Shown here one piece after another: positions 35,329-45,690 of a DNA stretch of 64,000 nucleotides. The DNA lies in contig CM059972.1 in assembly GCA_030490835.1 (NCBI GenBank), positions 38,481,452 to 38,545,451 on the forward strand, given 5' to 3'. The translations under genes were made by a program, and so were the position numbers. Every line of letters begins with the position of its first letter. Within the stretch, counting starts at the first letter, position 1. Origin of the DNA: Annona cherimola. Taxonomy: Eukaryota; Streptophyta; Magnoliopsida; Magnoliales; Annonaceae. Below the pieces are notes generated by a model that was not told the DNA's origin, made no database searches, and worked only from the letters and a program-made list of their open reading frames with translations.

Positions 35329-37151
35329 TCATCCTTTTGATACCCATTTTATAGGTCCATTTGGGTTACTTATCCTTTGGAGTCTATGTTGGTCTACTTT
35401 TGAAGCCATAAATCCAATGCTTTTCTGCATCCAAACCAATTTTGCACCAAGGTTTTGCAATTTTATCAATTTGCATTGATAAACCTTGTGTCCTAACTTG
35501 TTGCAAAAATTACAAGCTCCCGGAAGTCTAGAAATAGGAAGCCATTTGGTAATTTGTTCCTCGGTTGGTCTTTTGGTCCAAACTACTTGATTTATCTCAG
35601 GTTTATTATAAATGGGTTTGACGTTGTTTCTCGGAGCATTAGATTTCTCTTGCTCAAATGTATTACACTCAAGTCCTTTCTTGCAAGTTTGGGTTGTCAT
35701 TTTTAAGAACATTTTCACATTTTCTCCTGGATTAGAAAACTTGACAAGCGATTCATTTAATGATTCACTTTCCTTTTTGAGTTTCTCTAACTCAACTTCC
35801 AAGGTATTCTTTTCACTTTTAAATTTATCTATTTTTTCAGCAAGTTTACCATTCACAATTATTACTGTATCACATTGTCTTTTCTTTATTATAAACTTGT
35901 TTCCTAATTTCTTTATTTCCTCATATAATGAATCATAGGCTTGTTGAAGTTCTTCCAATTTAGCACATTTGAGGCATTCATTTGTACAAGAAAAAATTGA
36001 AAAAGATTTTTGTTTGGAGGTTACCTCTTGACTACTTGTGCAGTTCGTTGAAGTAGCTTGATCCTCCAAGATTTCCGTGGCTGCAAAACATATGTCGGAA
36101 TTTACTATGCAACAAATTCTTGCGCAATCTGCTTCACATTCTTCACTTGAAAAGCTACATGTTGCAGATTCCTCTTCATTTACGTACATGCCTCTTCCTT
36201 TGTTTCTTTGAAAATTTCTGTTGTCGCCTCGATCTTTTTTTTGCTCCTTTGCTTTATTTTCTTTGGGCATTGGGCATTGGGCTTGCATGTGCCCCGAACC
36301 ACCACACTGGTAACATTTTGTTGTTTCTTTCTTTTTCTCTTTAGAATTTCTTTCTTTAAAGTTTCTAAAATTTCTTCATTTCCTTACAAATTTTCTGAAT
36401 CGTTTTGTAAGTAAGGCAATTTCATCGTCGTTTTGAGATGATGAGGTGGTGTCATCCGAGTCTTGTGCAGCTTTCAAGGCGATGGCTCTTTTGCCTTTGT
36501 GGTGATCCTCGTTTCTTTTCTTGATTAGCTCATGTGACATCAGCGAGCAAATAAGATCTTCCAATTTCAACGTGTTTGGTCCTTGGCTTCTTCTATTGCC
36601 GTGATTTTTGGAGTCCATGATTCGGGTAGTGCCCTCAAAATCTTCATGACCTGCTCAGATTCAGCAATTGCTTTTCCTAGCCCTTTCAAGGCGTTAGTAA
36701 TCTTGGAAAATCTAGCAAATATTTCAGAAATATTTTCTATTTCTAACATTTTAAAGTTTTCCAATTCTCCAATCAAAATATTTCTCTTTGTCCCTTGGAC
36801 TTGAGAAGTTCCTTCATATATAGATGTTAGTGTATCCCATATCTCTTTGGCAGTTAAACAAGAGGATACTCTATCATATTCAGAAGCCGCAAGAGCACAA
36901 AATAATGAATTCATAGCCTTGGCGTTGCTCTTTACAATTTTCACTTCCTCATCGGTCCATTTAGAAGCTCTTTCATCAATAGGCAAAGTCACACTGTCTT
37001 GGATTGCAATCCAAGAGTCCATATCTGTAGCCATGATGAGTTGTTTTATACGTAGCTTCCAATATCCAAAATTGTTTTCATTAAACAATGGTGGCCTAGT
37101 AAAGGATTGGCCTTCGATAAATGCAGGAACGGAAGTGGATTGGGATGCCAT
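35329..37151 (-). pseudogene. Element C gag with one frameshift and one stop
   Basis: Starts MASQSTSVPAF at 37151. Core: FNENNFGYWKLRIKQLI, SIYEGTSQVQG, ILRALPESWTPKITAIEEAKD. One base is lost near 36585 compared with E, and a TGA follows FVRK near 36376. The zinc knuckle CYQCGGSGHMQAQC is intact (near 36285-36325), followed by a coiled coil (YDSLYEEIKKLGNKF to LEKLKKESESLNESL) and the second knuckle CNFCNKLGHKVYQC near 35480-35525, also intact. About 607 codons to the TGA at 35329. The frame shift and stop are not shared with E, so they arose separately. Confidence 0.88.
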
Positions 37152-37181
37152 ATCAAAGATATCTTTGGTAAAACTCAAAGA

Positions 37182-37196
37182 CCTGCTCTGATACCA
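37182..37196 (-). other. Primer-binding site of element C
   Basis: Minus strand TGGTATCAGAGCAGG, two bases inside the 5' LTR; matches the usual initiator-Met tRNA site. Confidence 0.92.
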
Positions 37197-37463
37197 CTTG
37201 TTGGTCCCGAATTTATGGCAATTACCGAAGAGGGGAGGGGTGAATTGGGTATTTAAAAATTTAAAACTTTAATTAGAGATTTTACCCCGATTTAGTTTAA
37301 ACCCCTTTAATAAAACAACTAGAAAGCAATAAGATAATGAAATCGAAAATGAAAAATAGTAGACAAGATTTATAGTGGTTCAGGCAACCTTTCCCTACTC
37401 CACTCTACCAAGCTCACACTCCCTTGTGACTTGGGTTCCACTATGTATTCCGCAAATACAACT

Positions 37464-37552
37464 AGAGTCTCCGCTCTCTTCTAGATTATAGCTCTAGGGG
37501 GCATATACAACAAGAGCCTCCGCTCTCTTCTAGATTCTAGCTCTAGGGGGTG
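37464..37552. repeat. 49 bp tandem duplication in C 5' LTR
   Basis: Two copies of a unit containing CCGCTCTCTTCTAGAT and AGCTCTAGGGGG. The 3' LTR has one copy, so the change occurred in this LTR after or during insertion. Confidence 0.8.
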
Positions 37553-37994
37553 TGTATAACAAGCAACACAAGTAGGTGATGAGTTACACTCCAATCACAA
37601 CCCTACTTGCTATATCTTGGTTTGAAACACCAAACTCAAACCAAGCACCAAAATTAAATAACAAGATGAAATAGAAGAAATCTACACTTTACAGATTTGT
37701 GTAGCAAGTTTCAGCTCGAGGAAGAATCTGTAGAAGCAACGAATCGTATTGCGTTGAAGCAAACAACAACTTTGAAGCTTGTTTTTCCTTTGAAAGTGTA
37801 TAGATCACTCAATTATAGAGAAAAGTGGATTGAAACTCTTAGTAGCACTTCTTTCCTCTCTTTCAGCTCTATATTGTGTGTATCTACGTTTGCTTGAGTG
37901 TCTATATATAAAGGAGGAAGAATTTTGAACGTTATAGAGTTGGTTGGCGAGTAATAAATGTTCCAACGTTCAAAAATTCGAACGTTACGTCTCC

Positions 37995-38650
37995 GACTTC
38001 TTGTGCGACTTCACCCAAGTCGCATGATGGAGTCGACTTCGTGTGCGACTTCAGCTGTTCTTCAGTTTCCAAGTCTATCCTCTGGGTCGACTTGGTTTGA
38101 GACTTGGCTTCAAGTCGATCTTGGAGTCGACTTCGGGTGCGACTTGGCTTATTTCTTTTGCCAAGTTAGTTTGATCTTTGTTGAAGTGTCTCTTGCTTGC
38201 TTAACTTGGATTAATCTTCATATATTCAAGTTGAAAAATTTGAGTCGACTTCATCTTCAATTTGACTCAAGTCTATCTTGAAGTCGGCTTGGCCTTCGAC
38301 TTGAAATTCTAAAAAACTGCACAGCCCATCTGAAGTTGATGCTGGAGTCAACTTTGCCTGCGACTTCACCCAAGCCGCAAGTGGAGTCGACTTCATGTGC
38401 GACTTCGGCAGCTGTGCTTTCTAATTTCAACGCTGGAAGGAAACTGTTATGTGAAGTCGATACTGGAGTCGACTTGGTCTGCGACTTCGCCCAAGTCGCA
38501 AGTGGAGTCGACTTCGTCTGCGACTTCGAGAAATCTTGCTCCTAATTTCAACGCTGGACAGAGGACGTCTATTGAAGTTGAAGATGGAGTCGACTTGAGA
38601 AATTGACTTGGCCTAAGTCGATGTCTGAGTCGACGTGAGTTGCGACTTGA
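37995..38650. repeat. GTCGAC-centred inverted-repeat array (C 5' LTR)
   Basis: Counterpart of 14119-14790, with one AAGTCGCA...GTCGAC segment deleted at its left edge. Confidence 0.8.
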
Positions 38651-39104
38651 CCTGTTCTATTTTGTATTTTTTACTTTTATAACCTTAAACATTGCACAAA
38701 ACATATTAGTAGCTAAGACTTTACTCAAATTATGTTGTTAATCATCAAAACATATGCTTTGGATATTTTACATTTGATTTCAACAATTGTTTCCAACAGA
38801 GTGATCACTTGCTAAGTGTCACTACTAGATGGAGAGAAATGCATTTGCTTATGTTTTGCTTTTGAAAAGCCCAAATATTGGGACATGAAACTATATTTTT
38901 ATAAAACTTATCCCAAAGGGATTTTTATGACATGGTTACCCTAAAAATAGGGTGTTTTACACAAAAGCATAAATAATAAGAATGAAAGGAAACATTTTTA
39001 TGCAAATGCATTTATGAAAATGGTTTATGATTTTAATTGCCTTGTTTGCTATAAACAAGCCCCAAGATGGAGATTATGAAAAAGATTTATGTCAAACTTG
39101 GTTC

Positions 39105-39345
39105 TGGACAAAGAATGTCCATTTCCAAAAGGTTTAAATGGAAAAGTATTTTAGGACATATGAATGTCCATTGCCAAAGAAAGATATGTCGAAAATATTT
39201 TGAGACATCAAATGTCTCTTGGCTAAAGGAATTTAATATGAAAAATGTTTTTGGACATAGAAATGTCCTTTGCCGAGAAAGGCTTATGTGTATGATGTTT
39301 TTAAGACATGATAATGTCCTTTTCTAAAAAGGAGTTATGAGGAAA
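39105..39345 (+). repeat. Tandem GGACAT/ATGTCC dyad array (solo LTR 2)
   Basis: Degenerate units of about 50-65 bp. Each contains a short inverted repeat such as GGACATATGAATGTCC or GGACATAGAAATGTCC, then a CCNAAAAGG-type stretch and TTTATGTGGAAAAAT. Similar arrays: 45295-45690, 47020-47400 (reverse), 56220-56730 (reverse). An 86-codon frame here is a repeat reading. Confidence 0.7.
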
Positions 39346-39907
39346 AATGTTTTAGTGAAAGATGATTTTATGTAAATGTCTTTGAACATTAGAAATGTTC
39401 ATATAAGACTAAAGGAAATTAATTAAAGAGGGTAAAACGTATAAGTTTTGCCTTTCCAAACCTTAGACAGGTACCGAGAAACTCAAGAAGATGAGAACCT
39501 AAGCAGGTGAAGAAAAGATACGTGACGGTAGTCATATGAGCTATAAAAATATGGGATAGCATGGTTTGAAGTGCTAAGGTATGTTGATGTATATGAACTT
39601 ATTTAGAATTATAAGTTCTATGTGATTCAATGATTGAATGTATGTATGTGTGGAATGTAAATGTAATTATAGAAAAGTATGAAGAGATGCTATGAATGAG
39701 ATGATGAAATTTACTACAAGTGTATTGCCGCTTGCATGATGTTGATTGTAAAGAAGCGATTGATGAATAAATTGAAAAGAAAAAAATTGGACAACTTCAG
39801 ATTTAGAACCCGCCGCGTGATCAGGGCAACAATCCTGATTCACATTTACCAATCAATAAGGTCTTGAGGTAAGGAAGTGACGTCTCGGTTTGGGGCGCCA
39901 TAGTTTT

Positions 39908-40129
39908 AAACCATGTTGATCACTGTTTTACCTTCTTTTGATCATTTTAAATCATCAAATTGAATGAGCCTTAGTCCTCATGCTTCAATTCTTCAAGAAT
40001 TATGAGTATGTCTCACCAAATCTGGTACTCGATCTAACATAAGTGTTTTGTGCTAACTAAAGCTAAATCAATCAAACTTTTGTGCAAATCTTCTTATTCA
40101 TTCACATTCTCATCCAGATGTAATTTGAA
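39908..40129. other. Unassigned stretch after solo LTR 2
   Basis: No clear domain. Probably more of the decayed copia pol that follows, but the similarity is too weak to assert. Confidence 0.3.
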
Positions 40130-40440
40130 ATATGTAGTATAAAAATAGCATAACAAATTACGAGGATGATGCAGATTGAGGTACCCTTACAAGCAAATTC
40201 AGGAGACCTTACAGTCATGGAAAAAGATTTTCTTATAATTTATACTCTTATGTTGGATATAACTTTTAGCCATTAAGCGAGCATTATATCTCTCGATTGA
40301 TCTTTCTGCATTGCATTTAATATTGAGAACCTATTTATTCTCAATCATTTTATGCTTAGATTGAAAATTGATCAAATTCCTAACTGAATCAATCGTTACA
40401 GATTTTAACTTTTCTTCCATTGGTTTATTCTATTCTTCCT
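40130..40440 (-). pseudogene. Decayed copia RT N-terminal fragment
   Basis: On the minus strand, across stops: MEEKLKSVTIDSVRNLI, then SIERYNARLMAKSYIQHKSI, which match the copia RT start pattern (AM..E..S...N..W.L, then [18 protein letters not shown]). It is strongly decayed and different from the sirevirus-like elements. Orientation and domain order make it a candidate for the upstream half of the fragment at 7090-7900, separated when solo LTR 2 inserted. Confidence 0.65.
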
Positions 40441-40722
40441 TAGCTTGACCCTAAAACTAAGGAACCTAGTGTAGGGAAAGAAATGAGTAAGAAAGCGGTG
40501 ACAAGAAAGAGGAAAACAAGTTATACCATAATAGGTCCTCCAATTTGTGGAAATTATCAAAAATGTCACTTTTGAGAATGTTTAAAAGGTTTAAACCGAT
40601 GTTATAAATGTGGACAAGTTGGCCATGTGGCAAGAACTTGTCAAGTTATTAAGGCAGGGGAGAAAAAATGCTTTAACTGTAATCAATGTGGTCATATTGC
40701 CTCAAAGTGCCTGACTAGGACA
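40441..40722 (+). pseudogene. Ty3/gypsy-type gag remnant with zinc knuckles
   Basis: In one frame: ICGNYQKCHF-stop-ECLKGLNR, then CYKCGQVGHVARTC (40600-40641) and CFNCNQCGHIASKC (40669-40710), ending LTRT-stop. The CG..H..EC..G..C..CG..GH pattern is that of chromovirus gag (Tekay/Del-like). The second knuckle has C-X2-C-X3-H spacing shifted by use of NQCGH, so it is irregular. No start and no 5' LTR are seen upstream; the element is truncated there. It is linked by orientation to the pol end and 3' LTR at 41430-46457, with most of pol missing. Confidence 0.7.
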
Positions 40723-41429
40723 TAAGGAGCAACAAGATAAGGAGGACTAGCTCAATAAAAGTTAATTGCAGCTACCAGTTGATAGAAAGTCTCTGAAATT
40801 TATTGCAGATGGGTGTAGTAAACCATGTTGAGTTAGCATGGATGGAAGAAAAAGAAGATTATAGATATGATACCACAGAGAGTAATATCATAACAAAGAA
40901 TAATAAATAGTCGAAGAAAAATGAAGACAAGAAAGATTGTCGGGATTTTCTTTAATTTTGATGTGTTTGGAAGATAGGTGTGAGAGGATTACCTCTCTAT
41001 GATGATGATGAGTTCATGAGAAATGAGACTAAAAAGGATGACGAGGATCCTTTACTAAGTTTATGGAAAATGGAAATAAGAATAAGAAAGGGAAATGTTT
41101 TAAACTGGTTTAGCACCAATACTCCATTAAGTAATCTACACTTGTATAACATAGTTTTAGACATTATGAAGTGAGAAGGAATGGATTGGTCAGCAAAAGT
41201 ATCTTTTGCTTTTAATAAGATATATATGAAATTTTATGTGATATCATCTTTGCTTTTTGCTATAAAAATGAAGGTATTTATGTTATATGAACAGTATGTG
41301 TGGAAAAGAAGATGATTACTATTGATCTCTACTTGATATGATTGAATAGATATGATTTAAGCTATCCTATGATGAAATGAGACATTCACAGATATAATTT
41401 CTCTACGTATAAAAAAAATAGTATGTCTA
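40723..41429 (+). other. Unrecognised internal sequence of the truncated gypsy element
   Basis: AT-rich, with one 64-codon frame (40980-41174, MRGLPLYDDDEFMRNETKK) without recognised motif. Protease, RT and integrase motifs expected in a full gypsy element are absent, so this part is either deleted, replaced or highly decayed. Confidence 0.4.
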
Positions 41430-41688
41430 CCATAAGAAAAAGAGTCGGATGGCACAAAAGAAAGGGCAATTGCCAATGAAAAATCCCAAGTTAATAGTAG
41501 AAATGAGTAATAGGTCTAACTGACCAAGGCCAAAAGAGCCACTAAGACAGAGCAACACAATGGAAGCGCGGTGAGCTATTGGAAATATTGGAAAAAAGAT
41601 TATAAGATGGCTATTTCATATGAACCTTGCCCCGATATTTGAAATATAATAGGCTTCAGGGCGAAACCTTTTATTAGAGGGGGAGGAT
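41430..41688 (+). pseudogene. Gypsy pol 3' end and polypurine tract
   Basis: Closely matches the reverse complement of 53238-53520, where the end reads QWKRGEPLEVSEKEDKM then CESYPQLFEM-stop, like the end of chromovirus pol after the chromodomain. Here the reading is broken (QWKRGELLEI then stop). The phrase AGAGGGGGAGGAT directly before the LTR is the polypurine tract. Confidence 0.7.
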
Positions 41689-42750
41689 TGTGATACCCAG
41701 AATAAATGCGACTCATACATGTAATCTAGACATGTAATTAGTGTTAATTATATGATTGAAGTGGATGGGTGAAATTAGGGCAAATGACTAAGTAAGGTGG
41801 TTAGGTTAATCACCTTAGCCCAATATGAGTTAATGTGCTCAAAAAAGACAAAATGAGGTATGGAAATGATGATTTGGCATGATATTTAATTCCATTAATT
41901 ATGATTAAGTTGATGATAATTATGAGATTGATGTGGCTATTGTTAGAAAATTCATAACTTGACGCCCATAAGACGGATTGACGTGAATTTTGAAAAGTCA
42001 GCAAAGTTGACATGCTCTACCTCATGAATGGTATGGATTATGTTAATCATGATTGAATTATGATGATAATGATTTAATTTAATCAATTTTCATATGATAT
42101 TTTCAAATGCTCATATCTTGATCTAAGATGATTATTTTGAGATAAATTTTCATGAACGGTTAAAATAAGGTGTTCTATCATATGGATGGATTTGATTAAG
42201 TTAAATATCATGAGAAATTGCTTAATCACATAAGGACAAAAGCGTTTGACTTTTGCTCATGAAAAGTGACATGCCATTAATGAACCAAAAGGGATAAGTG
42301 ACACGTGTCAACAAAGGATTCGTTGAGCAGGATTTAAAGTCTACCAAATAAATGAAAAGTTGACTTTTGAAAAGCAAATGAGACATGTGTCAAACAAGGA
42401 TTCGTTGAGAGAAATGAAAAGCCAGTGTGTTTAATGCCTTGCATGAGGTGTCGAAGGGAGAGAATTTTGAGCAATTTTTGCAATTTTAAAATTTTGAAAA
42501 TTGCATGGAAATAGGATAAGTGGCATGAGAGGTAATTTCTTGGGGAGGAAGTAATCCAAAAGGGTGGCTAAGAATAAGGCAAGTGGATGGCTTAGATAAG
42601 GGCAATTAAGTACCTCTAACCATGGTTAAATGATGGCTAACCAAGGGTAAAATCTCAACAATATATAAAAGGGTTTCTTGGGCAGGAAGAAAGGAGGAAA
42701 AAAAGAAGAAAATGGGCAGTAAGATTAGCTGGGAAGTCCAGCAAGGAAGG

Positions 42751-42800
42751 GGAGAGAGAGAGAGAGAGAGAGAATAGAGAAGAGAGAGAGAAAGGCAGCT
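42751..42800. repeat. GA microsatellite
   Basis: Run of GA repeats with small interruptions, inside the purine-rich part of the LTR. Confidence 0.8.
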
Positions 42801-44874
42801 TGAGGATTGCTAAGGGGAGTTAATTCCTCTCCCAAAATCCAGGTATCTAGTGGTTTATTAATATGTTCCAAGTTTAAAATATGCCCAATTAAACAAGTTC
42901 ATTTATAAATTTTTTTGGTGATTTATCAGTCCATGCTATTTAACCTATGCTCATATATAGTGAATCTAGAATAGGAAAGAAAAATATGAAAGAAATAGTA
43001 AATGAACTAGTTTTAATATAAACATTTGTGTGAGAACTCATGATATGGTAATTAAGGAATGACCTAATTTTTAGCTAAAAAGGATATGCATGTTGTAAAT
43101 TAAAAATCCAGAAAAATCAACCTGAACAGGGTTGAACGGGTGTTAGGATTAGCTGCCACAAATGATTTTTAATAATTATTATACATGAAATTTTGAGCTA
43201 AAAATTTTATATGATATATAAGACATATTGAATATCACTCAACTAAAATAAAAATTGATTTTGAATGGTATAAATATACCTAATAATCAACGTGATTTGA
43301 ACCGTCTGAAAATGGATGCTACTGTCCAGCAAAGTAAAAATCCAATTTCAGATTTAAATTCCTTGATTTGTTTATAGTTCAAAAATTAGAGAGATCAGTG
43401 TGTCTGATTTCAGCAAATTAAATTTCAGATTTTTTGGATGAAATTTTACTTACAATGGGATATAAACAAGTATCATAAGTGATTATGTGGGTTTAACCTA
43501 TTAGAGATGGATTTTAAAAGGAATGGGTGCTATGGAAGCACAAGTTATACCGACATGTGAATTGGAAGATTAACACTCAACTTGAAAGATAAGTGAGTTA
43601 AGCTAGTTGAGGTAAGTTGATGTGGATTCATGTAGATTGAAAAACCCTAAGGGATGCAAGCATTTGAAATTCATGCATGTAAATGAAATGTCATTTTCAT
43701 TTATCTAGGCAAAGGCAAGGAAAATTATGGAAGAATGAGATTAAGGTTATCTTAGGTAAGCAAGCAAACTTTCCAAAATATTGATTTCCTCCTATGTGTT
43801 AAAATGATTAAAAACATTTTATGTCGATATTTTTATGAATTTCTTACAAGTGGGCAAGCACAAGTTTTGAAAATGATGGCTTTAATGAAAGGCCTCATGA
43901 ATTGATTCATTGGAAATGCTTTACGTTGATGGTTTTAAGAATTTGCTTAAAAGTAAGCAAGTTCTTCATGATGCTATTTTCAAAAAGATTTTATAAAGAA
44001 AAGGGAGTTTGGACCTTTTCATAAAGAAATACTTACAAACAAGTTTTGAGTTTTCCCCCATGAGATTTTGTGAAAAACAACTATGTTCATGAAAGAAAAA
44101 GAAAAAGGGATTTAGTTTACAAAAAAGATTGGTTTTTTCATGCCATGACACTTAAACATAAAAGATGATTTGGACATGGTACATCGGTTTGAAATGGTAT
44201 TAGAAAAAGTTTTGAGTTCCTTTAAAAAGGAAAATATTTTGAAAATGCCTTGAAAAATGTTTTCATGGGTGTTTTAAAAGAAGTTTAAAGATGACCAACC
44301 CGATAAGTTGATTTCATAAAATGATTTGATTTCGGGTTGCTAAAATAGTATGCAAGAGGCTATGCAAGCCCCTTTTTATGTAGAAATGACAAGAAGGACA
44401 TGTGGACAAGGATATGATAACAGGGTGAATAAAAAGGAATGATACAATTGCATAACCTTTTTGGGTAAAAAGCCATGAAATGAAAACCAAGAAAATGTTA
44501 GTGAAATACGTTGTTTATTCTTAAAAATTAAAAGTTTTGAAGTTTTTTTAACATGATAATTTTAAGATTTGTTATAAGCAACATTTTTTTGGAAAAGATT
44601 ATTTTCTTAAACATTTCAAATGCTTATCAAAATATTTTACCTAAAATTTTTGTAAAAGTATTTAAGGGTGATCATCCTAAAACTAGATTTCAAATATGTT
44701 AAAATGGGTGCGCCCGCTTTTCAAGACAGTTTACAAGGACACGGACTGCGGTCTGTGATGTTCTATGAGATCATGCTAGCATATGAAAATCTATGATGAT
44801 AATGTATGGTGCATCAGAACAATGAATAGGTCAGTTGTAGGGACGGTCGAAGATGGACCGAGACCCACTCTACA

Positions 44875-44950
44875 TATGGCTAAGTCGCTAAGGGATGGCA
44901 GGAGGCCAGCGGCGCCCTCCTTGAGATGGGAGAAGGTTTAAGGAATAGCC
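44875..44950 (+). repeat. Conserved GC-rich hairpin block
   Basis: GCGCCCTCCTTGAGATGGGAG with a CTCC/GGAG pairing; same position relative to the dyad array as in the other LTRs. Confidence 0.55.
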
Positions 44951-45294
44951 GCCTGGCTAACGTGTTGTTATATGATGGATTCTCTTTCAAAAGGTAGAAT
45001 AATCACATGATAAGTGTCACTACTAGATGGAGAGAAATGCATTTGTATATGTTTTGCTTTTGAAAAATCCAAAGATTGGGATATAAAAGAAATTATACGA
45101 AAAGTTGTCTTAAATGGGATTTTATGAGCCTTTATGAAAAAGTTACCCTAAAAATAGAGTGTTTTATACAAAAATGTGTAAATATCAAGGATGAGATAAA
45201 ATGTTTTCTATGAAAATTCTTTCAAGGATTATGTGTATATGTCTTGTTTGCTATAAACAAGCTCCAAAATGGAGATTACGAAAAAAGCTTTATA

Positions 45295-45690
45295 TGGAAA
45301 AATATTTTGGACATAAAAATGTCCGTTTCCAAAGAGGATTTATATGGAAAAATGTTTTAGATATAAAAATTTCCACAAACTTAAGAGATTTATGATGAAA
45401 AATATTTTAGGACATATAAACGTCCGTTGCCAAAAAGGAATTTATGAGAAAAAATTTTAGGACATAAAACTGTCCACTGGCTAAAAAGGCTTATGAGAAA
45501 AATATTTTGGATGTAAAAAGTCCGTTTCCAAAAAGATTTATGTGGAAAAATATTTTAAGACATAAGATTGTCCTCATGAACAAAGGTTTATATGAAAATG
45601 TTTTAGGACATAATTGTCATCACATAAAAGGTTTATGTAAAACTGTTTTAAGACATGCAAATGTCCTCATGAAAAAGGGTTATACGCATA
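45295..45690 (+). repeat. Tandem GGACAT/ATGTCC dyad array
   Basis: About seven units of 50-60 bp (by eye) with cores such as GGACATAAAAATGTCC and AGACATGCAAATGTCC. Several units have lost one arm. Confidence 0.7.

Larger units (their letters stand above)
13373..38798 (-). mobile_element. Element C: sirevirus-like Ty1/copia retrotransposon with nested elements D and E
   Basis: Seen: LTRs at 13373-14940 (3') and 37199-38798 (5'), both with TGTTGG...CCAACA ends, and a perfect target duplication GAGTG (13368-13372, 38799-38803). Minus-strand order from right to left: 5' LTR, initiator-Met primer-binding site (37182-37196), gag, protease, integrase, RT (broken by D), RNase H, env-like gene (broken by E), polypurine tract, 3' LTR. 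An extra gene after pol, a TGTTGG end, a TGGTATCAGAGC primer site and repeated polypurine tracts are the known marks of the sirevirus (SIRE/Maximus) branch. The LTRs differ at about 3-4% by eye, plus a 49 bp duplication and a 17 bp deletion in the 5' copy. All genes carry frameshifts or stops, so the element is dead on its own. Confidence 0.93.
37199..38798 (-). repeat. 5' LTR of element C
   Basis: 1600 bp. It differs from the 3' LTR by a 49 bp tandem duplication (units starting 37464 and 37513) and by loss of 17 bp near 37995, besides point changes. TATAAAT at 37368-37374; GTCGAC array at 37995-38650. Confidence 0.92.
9032..39902 (+). mobile_element. Solo LTR 2 (giant gypsy-type LTR), split by a nested copia cluster
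   Basis: Seen: the unit begins TGTGATACCCGG at 9032 and ends GGGGCGCCATA at 39902 (expected CACA, one base changed). It has a perfect target duplication GTTTT at 9027-9031 and 39903-39907. The LTR sequence itself is 9032-13372 plus 38804-39902, about 5.4 kb. The middle (13373-38798) is the nested copia cluster, whose own target duplication is GAGTG. Its 5' end is nearly the same as the reverse complement of the end of solo LTR 3 at 61471, so they are one subfamily. Blocks in order: a short purine-rich tract near 10400-10510, conserved leader segments near 10880-10960, the hairpin cluster at 13005-13175, the GC-rich block at 13255-13330 and the GGACAT/ATGTCC array at 39105-39345. No internal region is linked to it. 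Confidence 0.88.
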
